Below, one piece after another: positions 23,505-31,584 of a stretch of DNA of 47,088 nucleotides (positions are counted from its first letter, which is position 1; each line of letters starts with the position of its first letter). The position numbers and the translations under genes were made by a program. The DNA comes from JANNXY01 sp964472605 (lineage in GTDB: Bacteria; Patescibacteriota; Minisyncoccia; Phycocordibacterales; CAIZIN01), in assembly GCA_964472605.1 (NCBI GenBank), contig CAYYLG010000003.1, positions 1 to 47,088 of the forward strand. Reading direction: 5' to 3'. The notes beneath the pieces were generated by a model. It had not been told where the DNA came from. It did not search any database and worked only from the letters and a program-made list of their open reading frames with translations.

Positions 23505-24539
23505 TTAGACAATAGAATATGTACCGTCCTTGTTTTTCTTGAAATGCTTCGGATTCTGAAGATTAACCAAAATAGTGTTCTCCTTTACGTAACGCTCCTT
23601 CATTACCTTATCGATAATTTCCTCCTTAGACATAGCACCATTCTTGTTCAAAACTGACTTGATCACATCCTTTACAACACCTGATGCATAACCCCATTCA
23701 GCTAGAGCATAAAGTCCTCGTCCTACAAGTACAAAACGCTTATCTTTGATTAATTCATTGTGAGTTGTGGCAACATGAGCTTTCTTGCCAAAGATTTCAC
23801 CAATAGCCTTTGCCACTTCTCGGAAATGAATCGGAGATCCATGACGACGAATTACTAAGAATGCATAATCACGCATACCCTTTAAACGGATATTTGGAGA
23901 AGTTGATTTACCCCATTCACCAAGAGGATTCTTACCAATTGATTTTGAAATATTTAACCAGCGCTTAATCATCTCCTCGTTCTTGTATTCATCAGAAACA
24001 TCTTTAACATGATTCAAAAACTGCTTGATTATCTCAGCTTCAGGAACGATATCTTCATCATGAAGGTTTTCGTAAATCTTCTTAAGAGCACCATGAATCT
24101 TCTTAGACATATCTTCGTCAACATGCCATCTGTGTTCGAACGAATCATCCTCCTTTATCTTCTTGAATTCTGGAGCAAGTACCAGCAAGAAATGTATAGC
24201 GTTTTGAGTTGCCTTATCTTTTGCAAGTAAATTCAAAAGTTCATGTTCAGCAATAACTGCACCAAGCTTTTTTATTACTAGGGAAAGCTCACCAAAAATA
24301 GAAGATTCCTTTTTATAGGCTTCTGACTTGCGGATATTTGCTAGAGCATACTCCTCGATCTGACGAACACGCTCCCTTGTGATTCCATACTTCTTACCAA
24401 TAGCTTCTAGAGTAACCTTTTTAGTGTCAGTACCTAACCCATATCTTGAAGTTAGTATATCTCTGGCACGAACAGGTAGAGCTCCTAAGAGTCTCTTTAC
24501 AACCTGCTTCGGTTTGAAAGTAATTGTTACTGTGTTCAT
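23505..24539 (-). CDS. Sigma-70 region 4 fused to HARE-HTH (RNAP delta-like) domain
   Basis: 344 residues. The N-terminus (about 12-70) is a sigma region 4: LLGALPVRARDILTSRYGL followed by the helix-turn-helix LEAIGKKYGITRERVRQIEEYAL, which in sigma-70 reads the -35 box. Sigma regions 1-3 are missing. The middle (about 75-215) is helical. The C-terminal part has a HARE-HTH domain (GSPIHFREVAKAIGEIFGKK then FVLVGRGLYALAEWGY), related to the RNAP delta subunit, and a final winged-helix-like segment. It probably acts on RNA polymerase or promoter DNA as a regulator rather than as a complete sigma factor. Confidence 0.8.
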   Translation of the reverse strand: MNTVTITFKPKQVVKRLLGALPVRARDILTSRYGLGTDTKKVTLEAIGKKYGITRERVRQIEEYALANIRKSEAYKKESSIFGELSLVIKKLGAVIAEHELLNLLAKDKATQNAIHFLLVLAPEFKKIKEDDSFEHRWHVDEDMSKKIHGALKKIYENLHDEDIVPEAEIIKQFLNHVKDVSDEYKNEEMIKRWLNISKSIGKNPLGEWGKSTSPNIRLKGMRDYAFLVIRRHGSPIHFREVAKAIGEIFGKKAHVATTHNELIKDKRFVLVGRGLYALAEWGYASGVVKDVIKSVLNKNGAMSKEEIIDKVMKERYVKENTILVNLQNPKHFKKNKDGTYSIV

Positions 24540-24587
24540 GAATTAACCTTTAAAAATATTAAATTTGGCAAACTTTTTATACTAAAG

Positions 24588-24616
24588 AGATTATCACTAA
24601 AGAGAGCTTTAGTCAA
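24588..24616 (-). promoter_or_regulatory. Promoter of the sigma-region-4/HARE gene
   Basis: Minus-strand -35 TTGACT (24611-24616, overlapping the leuS stop), 17-nt spacer, -10 TAATCT (24588-24593). The leader before the ATG at 24539 is about 35-45 nt. The spacer contains the hairpin CTAAAG/CTTTAG. Confidence 0.5.
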
Positions 24617-27449
24617 CTACTATGCTCACAAGACGCCCTTTTACATAGATTTCTTTATTAACATTCTTACCATCTATCCATTTTGATACATCGGGATTAT
24701 TTTTAGCCAAATCAAATATACTTTTTTCATCTAAATCATGAGAAATTGTGATAGTCCCCCTCACTTTCCCATTCACCTGTACAGCGATTTTAACTTCATC
24801 TGATACGAGTAACTTAGGGTCAAATGATGGCCATTTTTCTATATGAATTGACTTTCTAGCACCAAGAATGCTCCATAATTCATCTGCAACGTGTGGAGCG
24901 AACGGGGCAATGATCTTTAAAAGAGTTTGAAAGTGATCTTTATTTATTTGTACCTCTTTTTCCAATTTATTAAGTAGTATCATAAGCGTAGAAATTGCAG
25001 TATTAAATGACATACTCTCAATATCCTCTCCAACCTTCTTGATCGCCTGATTGAATGAAATTTCCAAATCTTTATTTTGAGGAATTTTCTTTGAACTCAC
25101 CTTTGACTGTAAATTCCATATACGCTCAATGAATCTTCTAGATCCAATCATGCTATCTGTATTCCATGAAATAGCCTGATCAAATGGACCCATAAACATT
25201 TCATAAACACGCATAGTATCAGCCCCAAAACGACTTATCACATCATCAGGATTTACTACATTTCCCCATCGTTTAGACATTTTACGACCGTCTTCTGCCA
25301 TTATAAGTCCTACATTTTGAAGCTTTCTAAAAGGTTCCTTGGTAGAAACAACTCCAATATCATAAAGGAATTTATGCCAAAAACGAGCATATATAAGATG
25401 TCTTGTAGCATGCTCTGCTCCACCAACATATAGATCAACTTCGTTCCAATATTTTTCTTTCTTCTTATCAACTAAAGCCTTACCGTTTTTTGGATCCATA
25501 TAACGCAAGTAATACCAACTTGATCCAGCCCATTGTGGCATTGTGTTTGATTCTCTTTTCCAAATTTCCTTACCCATTTTTACATTTATCCAATTTGAAA
25601 TTCCAGCAAGTGGAGACTCACCTGTCCCTGTTGGTTCATATGATTTAACTTTCGGAAGCTCTAACGGCAATGCACTTTCCTTTAATGGCAACACTGTACC
25701 ATCCGGCTTCCTGATTACAGGAATTGGTTCACCCCAATAGCGCTGTCGTGAGAATACCCAATCACGAAGTTTATATTTAATAACTTTTCTACCAAACTTC
25801 TCAGCAATTTTTAGACGAGCAGTATCTGATTCAACATGGTTGAATTCGGCTGAATTCACAAGTAAACCAACACCAGCATAGGCACCATCTTTACCCATTA
25901 TGCCATCATAAAAAATCGGCATTTCACTATGGGTCATCCTAGTTTTCCGGATTTCATCTAATGACATCCAAGTAACCTCATGCTTATCAAATTCCTCTTT
26001 TGTAACCTCCTCCATCTCTTCACTTTGTAATTCAAAAAGTATATTTCTAGTATGAGCAATCCTATTTACACCTTTATGTGCAGCATAGAACTCTGACTGA
26101 GCTCTTCTAAGCATTTTTATAAACCGAATATTCTTGTATCCAGTTTCTTCTTGTATTTCCCTAGTGGCAGCAACTATAGGATCCTCACCGTTTTCTATTC
26201 CACCCATAACAAATGTGGTCCAAGGTTGTTTCTTCCACTTTAAGCAAAGATATTTATCTGTTCTAGGATTATAAACAACAGCAATAATCGCATCCCTAGA
26301 AATAGTTTCCTTACCTGGTACATGAGGATTAGTTGCATCAACCATTCTCTCAACAACAACCTCCTTTATTTCTTGATTATATTTCCTGGCGAATTGTAAA
26401 TCTCTATCATCATGAGCTGGCACAGCCATCACCGCACCAGTGCCGTAGTCTGCAAGTACATAGTCTGCAATCCAGATAGGTAACCTCTCACCAGTCGCGG
26501 GATGAATCGCTTTAACACCTTTTAATTCAACACCTGTCTTTTCTTTTGTTGCATCTGTTCTATCAATTTCTGATTTTTTATTTGAAGTATTTATATAGTC
26601 CTCAACTTCTTTTTTGTTTAAGAAATCTATTTTTTTTATTAATTCATTTTCTGGAGCAAGCACAACATAAGTAACACCGTAGAGTGTATCTGCCCTTGTG
26701 GTGAATACCGTGATCTTTTCATCTGAATCTTCAATTTTGAAATCGAATTCTGCACCCTCACTCTTTCCAATCCAATTTCTCTGACTTTCCTTTATTGAGT
26801 TTGGCCAATCCAATTCATCTATATCACTTAATAATCTCTCTGCATAATCCGTAATACGAATGACCCATTGACGCATAGGTTTTTTCTCAACAGGGGTTCC
26901 ACAACGCTCACATTTACCATCTTCCAAATCTTCATTTGCAAGCCCTGTCTTACATGTTGGACACCAGTTAATTGGCTCGTAGGATTCGTAAACCAAACCC
27001 TTTTCAAGAAGCTTGAGAAAAGTCCATTGAGTCCATTTGTAGAACTTTGGGTCAGTAGTATTTACCTCACGTGACCAATCATAATCAAGACCAAGGATTT
27101 CCAATTGTTTTTTATAGCGTACAACATTTTTCTTTACCGCCACCATCGGATTAACCTTCATCTTGATTGCATATTGCTCAGCAGGTAGACCAAAGGCATC
27201 AAACCCCATAGGATGAAGAACATTGTATCCTTGCATACGCTTCATTCGAGAAACTACATCCGTTGCTATATAACCCTTTGGATGACCGACATGAAGCCCT
27301 TCACCAGATGGATATGGGAACATGTCGAGAACATAAAACTTTTTCTGTTTCTTTGCTTGTGCAGGATCTTTGGTTTTATAAACTTTTTTCTTTTCCCATT
27401 CCTTCTGCCACTTTTTTTCTATCTTTTTATGATCGTATTTTTTAGCCAT
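24609..27449 (-). CDS. leuS: Leucine-tRNA ligase with a Nudix domain inserted in the editing domain
   Basis: 946 residues. Synthetase landmarks: HVGH (53-56), zinc cysteines C163/C166/C180/C183, editing-domain TTRADTLYGVT (250-260) and VPAHDDRDLQFARKY (343-357), and KMSKR (723-727). Between the editing strand ending near 366 and GVGLLVNSAEFNH (527 on) lie about 150 extra residues forming a Nudix domain. Its box is complete: G416 GIENG E422, seven residues, R430 EIQEETGY438. Typical bacterial LeuRS lacks this. The frame is continuous, so it is a true insertion. Possible roles are hydrolysis of Ap4A or adenylate by-products, or regulation of editing. It lies 2 nt downstream of the 27452 membrane-protein gene. 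Confidence 0.96.
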   Translation of the reverse strand: MAKKYDHKKIEKKWQKEWEKKKVYKTKDPAQAKKQKKFYVLDMFPYPSGEGLHVGHPKGYIATDVVSRMKRMQGYNVLHPMGFDAFGLPAEQYAIKMKVNPMVAVKKNVVRYKKQLEILGLDYDWSREVNTTDPKFYKWTQWTFLKLLEKGLVYESYEPINWCPTCKTGLANEDLEDGKCERCGTPVEKKPMRQWVIRITDYAERLLSDIDELDWPNSIKESQRNWIGKSEGAEFDFKIEDSDEKITVFTTRADTLYGVTYVVLAPENELIKKIDFLNKKEVEDYINTSNKKSEIDRTDATKEKTGVELKGVKAIHPATGERLPIWIADYVLADYGTGAVMAVPAHDDRDLQFARKYNQEIKEVVVERMVDATNPHVPGKETISRDAIIAVVYNPRTDKYLCLKWKKQPWTTFVMGGIENGEDPIVAATREIQEETGYKNIRFIKMLRRAQSEFYAAHKGVNRIAHTRNILFELQSEEMEEVTKEEFDKHEVTWMSLDEIRKTRMTHSEMPIFYDGIMGKDGAYAGVGLLVNSAEFNHVESDTARLKIAEKFGRKVIKYKLRDWVFSRQRYWGEPIPVIRKPDGTVLPLKESALPLELPKVKSYEPTGTGESPLAGISNWINVKMGKEIWKRESNTMPQWAGSSWYYLRYMDPKNGKALVDKKKEKYWNEVDLYVGGAEHATRHLIYARFWHKFLYDIGVVSTKEPFRKLQNVGLIMAEDGRKMSKRWGNVVNPDDVISRFGADTMRVYEMFMGPFDQAISWNTDSMIGSRRFIERIWNLQSKVSSKKIPQNKDLEISFNQAIKKVGEDIESMSFNTAISTLMILLNKLEKEVQINKDHFQTLLKIIAPFAPHVADELWSILGARKSIHIEKWPSFDPKLLVSDEVKIAVQVNGKVRGTITISHDLDEKSIFDLAKNNPDVSKWIDGKNVNKEIYVKGRLVSIVVD

Positions 27450-27451
27450 TA

Positions 27452-28000
27452 CTATTTACTATTGAATTTTTTTATTGCAATCCAGATAAGTCCGATAAGT
27501 GCAACACCCAATATAACTACCTTAAGCAAATTATCAGCAAATGACCAATAACGAATTGACGCAACCACAAAATCCAATACAGCACCTAGTGATAATGCTA
27601 AAGCCAAAACCTCTTGAGTCATAAAGACTGAAACAATCATTATAATTACACCAATAACCACCAAAGAAACAAAAACACTTTTCTCATATTTTTTATTCGC
27701 ATCATCAAAAGCTGTTCGACAAGTGAACTGCTCGTCACAATAACCCTTTGGTTCCTTTATATCTGTTGGGATCGGCTTTTCAGAGTAATAAGCATTTGGA
27801 GTCCATTGACCACCGATATTTGTACACTTTTCTGGAGTATCGATTACAGATCTAACTGGTGAGGTGTCTAGTTTACAATAATTTTCATACACTGGAGCAT
27901 TGTAAATTAATGACAGAGAATAATTAATAAAAAGGTTGAGCACAATAATAATACCCAGTATTAGAGCCCACTTAACAACTTTTGGCTTATTTGTATCCAT
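27452..28000 (-). CDS. Four-helix membrane protein with a Cys-containing outer loop
   Basis: 182 residues. Membrane helices near 10-32, 108-128, 130-150 and 155-176. The loop between helices 1 and 2 (about 33-105) carries five cysteines (including ENYCKLDTS, EKCTNIGGQW and GYCDEQFTCRTAFDDA) and is probably extracytoplasmic with disulphides. I recall similar proteins in other Parcubacteria, but no function is known. It ends 2 nt before the leuS ATG. Confidence 0.7.
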   Translation of the reverse strand: MDTNKPKVVKWALILGIIIVLNLFINYSLSLIYNAPVYENYCKLDTSPVRSVIDTPEKCTNIGGQWTPNAYYSEKPIPTDIKEPKGYCDEQFTCRTAFDDANKKYEKSVFVSLVVIGVIIMIVSVFMTQEVLALALSLGAVLDFVVASIRYWSFADNLLKVVILGVALIGLIWIAIKKFNSK

Positions 28001-28053
28001 AATATAGCGGATTAGCGATAATAATCAAAGATTATAACATAAAAACGTGTCTT

Positions 28054-28341
28054 TTAGGCACGTGAGGTTTGACCGTTTTTATAACCATTTCTTAACCTTT
28101 TCTCCTCTAAGCTTTCAATGGTATTAGCATCCTCTGGTTTTGGTAAATCAGGAATATTGCCAGGAATCTCGTATTTAATTGAAGACTTCTTTGGTATTAG
28201 TGGTAATTTACCAGTAAACTCACCACTTTCCAGCCGTTGTTGATATGGCAACCTTATATCAATGAAAAATGTTGAGTAGATAGCTATACCATATGCAATC
28301 GTGAACAATGCAACTAGTCGAGTTATTTTTCGATCATTCAT
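28054..28341 (-). CDS. Small single-pass membrane protein, unknown
   Basis: 95 residues: one N-terminal membrane helix (about 10-28, LVALFTIAYGIAIYSTFFI) and a polar tail containing a proline-rich stretch (IPGNIPDLPKPEDA). No recognisable motif. It lies between ychF and the four-helix membrane protein on the same strand. Function unknown. Confidence 0.6.
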   Translation of the reverse strand: MNDRKITRLVALFTIAYGIAIYSTFFIDIRLPYQQRLESGEFTGKLPLIPKKSSIKYEIPGNIPDLPKPEDANTIESLEEKRLRNGYKNGQTSRA

Positions 28342-28387
28342 AGGACAGTACTAGGTATAATTTATACTTAAATATTTTTTTTGCAAA

Positions 28388-29458
28388 CTATATCTTAAAC
28401 TCTATAACATCGCCATCCTTCACAATATACTCTTTACCCTCTGTTCTCCAGTTACCTTTCTTTAGAAATTCCTCCCAGAAAATAACATCCGCCTTGATAA
28501 ACTTCTGCTCAAAGTCTGTATGAATTGCTGCTCCAGCTTGTGGTGCGGTTGAGCCATTGAGTATTGTCCAAGCACGAGTCTCGGTCTCACCTGTTGTAAA
28601 ATATGTGATGAGGTTAAGCAGTTTATACCCAGTACGGATCAAATTATCTATACCATCATCCTTGCCACCGAATTCTTTTCTAAATGTTTCTTTTTCTTCT
28701 CCCTCAAAATCCTTGAGTTCATGCTCTACACCAGCATCAACTATCACATATTGATTTTTATTTTTATTGAAAAATTCTATAAGTTTCTGGAATCTATCGT
28801 CATTCATTTCATCCAAATTCTTGCCTCCAGTTTTTTTATTTAAAACATACATTATGGGCTTCATTGTTAGAAGGTGGAGCATCTTTGCGATAGCTTTCTC
28901 CTCATCTGTCAGCTCACATTGATTAGCAAGTAGCCCCTTCTCAAGAGTTTCAGATATTTTTTTACACACAATCTCTTCAGCTACCGCTTCTTTCTTACCC
29001 GCTCTTACGTCTTTAGTTAAATTATTTAAACGTTTCTTCACAGTCTCTTGATCAGCCATTATGAGCTCAAGGTTAATAATCTCTATATCATTCAACGGAT
29101 CAATTTTATTGTGTACATGAAGAATGTTTTCATCTTCAAAGATTCTCACAACTTCACAGATAGCATCTGTCTCACGAATGTTTGAGAGGAATGCATTACC
29201 CAAGCCTTCACCGGCAGATGCACCCTTCACAAGTCCTGCAATATCTACGAACTCAATAGCGGCTGGAAGAACTTTTACTGATTTAGAGAATTCACCAAGT
29301 TTCTGCAGTCTCTCATCTGGCACTGCAACCACACCAACACTTGGGTCAATTGTGGCAAATGGATAGTTTGCAATAAGCACACCCTTCTTTGTTAGAGCGT
29401 TAAAAAGCGTGGACTTACCCACGTTTGGCAAACCAACAATTCCTAAAGATAATTTCAT
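28388..29458 (-). CDS. ychF: Redox-regulated ATPase/GTPase YchF (Obg family)
   Basis: P-loop NTPase that binds ribosomes. From the ATG at 29458 it is 356 residues: G1 GLPNVGKSTLFNAL, switch region NYPFATIDPSVGVV, G3 DIAGLVKGASAGEGLGNAFL, an altered G4 (VLNKKTGG), and a C-terminal TGS domain (GETETRAWTILNGSTAPQAGAAIHTD). An in-frame start at 29497 would add 13 non-conserved residues, so it is not used. A -10-like TATTAT lies 9 nt upstream of the chosen ATG. Confidence 0.95.
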   Translation of the reverse strand: MKLSLGIVGLPNVGKSTLFNALTKKGVLIANYPFATIDPSVGVVAVPDERLQKLGEFSKSVKVLPAAIEFVDIAGLVKGASAGEGLGNAFLSNIRETDAICEVVRIFEDENILHVHNKIDPLNDIEIINLELIMADQETVKKRLNNLTKDVRAGKKEAVAEEIVCKKISETLEKGLLANQCELTDEEKAIAKMLHLLTMKPIMYVLNKKTGGKNLDEMNDDRFQKLIEFFNKNKNQYVIVDAGVEHELKDFEGEEKETFRKEFGGKDDGIDNLIRTGYKLLNLITYFTTGETETRAWTILNGSTAPQAGAAIHTDFEQKFIKADVIFWEEFLKKGNWRTEGKEYIVKDGDVIEFKI

Positions 29459-29490
29459 AGAAACTAGATAATAGCATGAAATTTTAAGAT

Positions 29491-29520
29491 TTGACAAGTG
29501 TGTTATTTTATGATTATTTA
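29491..29520 (+). promoter_or_regulatory. Promoter giving a leaderless lipoprotein mRNA
   Basis: Consensus -35 TTGACA (29491-29496), 18-nt spacer, -10 TATTTA (29515-29520). The GTG start codon at 29527 is 6 nt further downstream. The ATG at 29491 lies inside the -35 box and cannot be the start if this promoter is used. Confidence 0.6.
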
Positions 29521-29526
29521 TTGATA

Positions 29527-29943
29527 GTGAAAAAAAGAGTTTTAAGCCCTTTATTAATTATCATAATCTGTCTTATTGCTTCAGGATGCGCTGGTGGAAA
29601 CTCTCTAAAAGATGTCCCGGATGCTAATGGAGATATTGCCTGGTTCTTCTGGGGTCTTTGGAATGGTTTTACCTGCCTCTTTGCCCTCATTGGAGGAATC
29701 TTCAGCAACGAAATCAACATGTACGAGGTCCATAATTGTGGTTTCTGGTATAACCTCGGCTTCCTTCTCGGCGCTCTTTTCTTCCTCGGTTTCTTATCGA
29801 GTATTGATGAGGATGATGGTGGTGAAGACGATGAAAAAAATCCTGAACCTACACCACCTGGCAATAAAAAAAGAAGGAAAAAGAAATTTAAATTAGCAGG
29901 TCGACTTTTTAGAAAAGAGCCAGTAAATCTCCATCTCAACTAG
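29527..29943 (+). CDS. Small lipoprotein with membrane segments and acidic/basic tail
   Basis: 138 residues from the GTG at 29527 (VKKRVLSPLLIIIICLIASGCAGG). The first 20 residues are a lipoprotein signal with lipobox IASGC. Two further hydrophobic segments (about 38-58 and 72-92) may span the membrane, followed by an acidic stretch (IDEDDGGEDDEKN), a proline-rich spacer and a strongly basic tail (GNKKRRKKKFKLAG). Function unknown. An orphan plus-strand gene, convergent with the TIM-barrel gene across a shared terminator. Confidence 0.65.
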   Translation: MKKRVLSPLLIIIICLIASGCAGGNSLKDVPDANGDIAWFFWGLWNGFTCLFALIGGIFSNEINMYEVHNCGFWYNLGFLLGALFFLGFLSSIDEDDGGEDDEKNPEPTPPGNKKRRKKKFKLAGRLFRKEPVNLHLN

Positions 29944-29956
29944 CCAGAAGGCAAAA

Positions 29957-29999
29957 TTGAGTTTTTATTTCACACCAAAATATCAAAATAAAAAAACTC
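29957..29999. terminator. Bidirectional AT-rich terminator between convergent genes
   Basis: GAGTTTTTATTT on the left is nearly complementary to AAATAAAAAAACTC on the right, separated by about 15 nt. Each arm supplies a U-run for one direction. It lies between the stops of the plus-strand lipoprotein gene and the minus-strand TIM-barrel gene. Confidence 0.7.
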
Positions 30000-30006
30000 C
30001 TGATTG

Positions 30007-30789
30007 CTACTTGAGCAAAGCAAGAGATTCAATGAGATATTGTCTAGAATAATCCATATCAAGTGGGTTACGAGAATCCTCACCCTGAGATATCTTGCCT
30101 TGAGCATCCCAACTCACATCGGGAATTTCTTTTAAAATCTCCCTGATTGGATCCATCCTACCAGGCCCCAGCCCGCCAGCCACAACAATTCCCCAGTTCG
30201 GAAAAGTTTTACGGACAGCAAGTGCACAGTGAAGAGTGGTTTCTATATCCATAGGGATACCATTCCCCATACTCTGATCTAAGAGAACTCTGTGAATTAT
30301 CCCCTCGTAATCCTTTAGTCGATCAACGACAATAGAATGATCGCCACTCGCCTCCCTAAACACCTTCTTTCCAACCTGAAGAATGACTTCAATGTTTCTA
30401 CGAGAGTTATGAACTGCATTTGCAATTGAAACAGGATTTGGCCAATGAAGGTCTAGCTGTAAGGCATCGATCCCAACACCCGCCTCACACAAGATTGCGT
30501 TGCAGAGATTTCTCTCTAAGTCACGGTTCTGCGGATCAGCGTAGTGAAGGCAATTATAAACTGACCTCAGCTCAAACAGTGAAAAAAGTATATTGGGCGA
30601 TACTATGCTTTGCTCCCAACCATATTCCTGAGGCCTATTATTTAGCCTACTCCAGCTCATCATCACACCATTATGAAGCCTTATTGGACGATCAGAAGAA
30701 CGATTGATGATGAATTCATATAGTAAATCCTTGATTTCCCTGAAATTTGTAATACCAGTAACACCTATATATGGAATGAGCTCTTTCAT
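30007..30789 (-). CDS. TIM-barrel protein resembling phosphoribosylanthranilate isomerase (TrpF-like)
   Basis: 260 residues, soluble. The alternation IGVTGI ... DALQLDLHWPNP ... IEVILQVGKKVF ... HRVLLDQS ... GIVVAGGLGPGRMDPIREIL ... VSWDAQG resembles a TrpF barrel, in which L/IAGGL and a late SSG or equivalent phosphate loop are characteristic. The final loop is DAQGKIS rather than the usual SGVE, and no other tryptophan gene is in the window, so isomerase activity is uncertain. It could be a different barrel enzyme. Confidence 0.45.
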   Translation of the reverse strand: MKELIPYIGVTGITNFREIKDLLYEFIINRSSDRPIRLHNGVMMSWSRLNNRPQEYGWEQSIVSPNILFSLFELRSVYNCLHYADPQNRDLERNLCNAILCEAGVGIDALQLDLHWPNPVSIANAVHNSRRNIEVILQVGKKVFREASGDHSIVVDRLKDYEGIIHRVLLDQSMGNGIPMDIETTLHCALAVRKTFPNWGIVVAGGLGPGRMDPIREILKEIPDVSWDAQGKISQGEDSRNPLDMDYSRQYLIESLALLK

Positions 30790-30838
30790 TTATTTTTGTC
30801 TCTAGGTTAAAACTAGAACCAAAGCAATGAAATGTCAA

Positions 30839-31075
30839 TTATTTCCCTAAATCGTTTTTGATTGATTGAAGTTCACCTTGATAGTTCTGCATAACCTCCA
30901 TTACAGCAGTCATTTGATCCTTACCGCCTTTAACCTTTGCCTCAACTTCCTTAGCAACCTTTGTAAAGAAATCTGGATTTTTCTCAATAATAGCAAATAA
31001 TTTTTCCTGCTCCGCTTCTGGCACTTGGCCCTTCATCTTTGCTTTAAGCAAAGCTTTCATCATAAAATTAAACAT
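30839..31075 (-). CDS. Small helical protein, unknown (78 aa)
   Basis: Entirely helical and lysine/glutamate rich: FMMKALLKAKMKGQVPEAEQ, KNPDFFTKVAKEVEAKVKGG, then MTAVMEVMQNYQGELQSIK. No membrane segment. I recall similar proteins of unknown function in Parcubacteria. It lies 14 nt downstream of the 31090 membrane-protein gene and is probably cotranscribed. Confidence 0.7.
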   Translation of the reverse strand: MFNFMMKALLKAKMKGQVPEAEQEKLFAIIEKNPDFFTKVAKEVEAKVKGGKDQMTAVMEVMQNYQGELQSIKNDLGK

Positions 31076-31089
31076 AGATGGATACTATA

Positions 31090-31584
31090 CTAGAAAAGTG
31101 GTTTATGCTCAATAAACTTTCTTTTTAAAATTCTAAGAGCAATCAAAAGGAAGGCCACAAATACAACATACCAACCAAAAAGAAAGAACAGCGAAGCATC
31201 CTTTTGAGTTAAACTAACAAAATAATAGTAATACCAACTTCCTCCAGCGAGCGCCGGACCGAACCACATTGGCATCTTGTGCTTTGTCATAAGTGTAGCG
31301 TTTAAAACAATAATTCCGAGAAGAATTACTCTAAACCAATTCACAACATTCATAAAATATTCTTCATTACCAACTGTGTATTGATAAACCATCATAAGAA
31401 CTTCCCAGGGGATGAGTATGCACATTCCGATACGTAAGATGAAATAAACTATATGCATAAAGTGTGATTCATCCTCAGAGATTTTCCCATCCCACATAGC
31501 AGCGTAGTAGAAAACCATAGCAAATGTTGAACCACCGATAGCAAACGTTAGACCAATGTGTTTTATTATTGAAACTACTTCCAT
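31090..31584 (-). CDS. Small polytopic membrane protein, unknown
   Basis: 164 residues, five likely membrane helices (about 8-28, 42-65, 80-98, 104-124 and 132-152), with conserved-looking polar residues in the helices (FAIGGSTFAMVFYYAAMWDGKI and GPALAGGSWYYYYFVSL). No motif assigns a function. It overlaps the 3' end of the G6PD-like gene by 10 nt, so translation is probably coupled. Confidence 0.7.
   Translation of the reverse strand: MEVVSIIKHIGLTFAIGGSTFAMVFYYAAMWDGKISEDESHFMHIVYFILRIGMCILIPWEVLMMVYQYTVGNEEYFMNVVNWFRVILLGIIVLNATLMTKHKMPMWFGPALAGGSWYYYYFVSLTQKDASLFFLFGWYVVFVAFLLIALRILKRKFIEHKPLF

Noticed and set aside
24609..27449. LeuRS-Nudix as a chimeric assembly artefact
   Set aside because: The frame is uninterrupted, both insertion borders fall at a natural loop of the editing domain, there are no Ns or repeats nearby, and composition is uniform.
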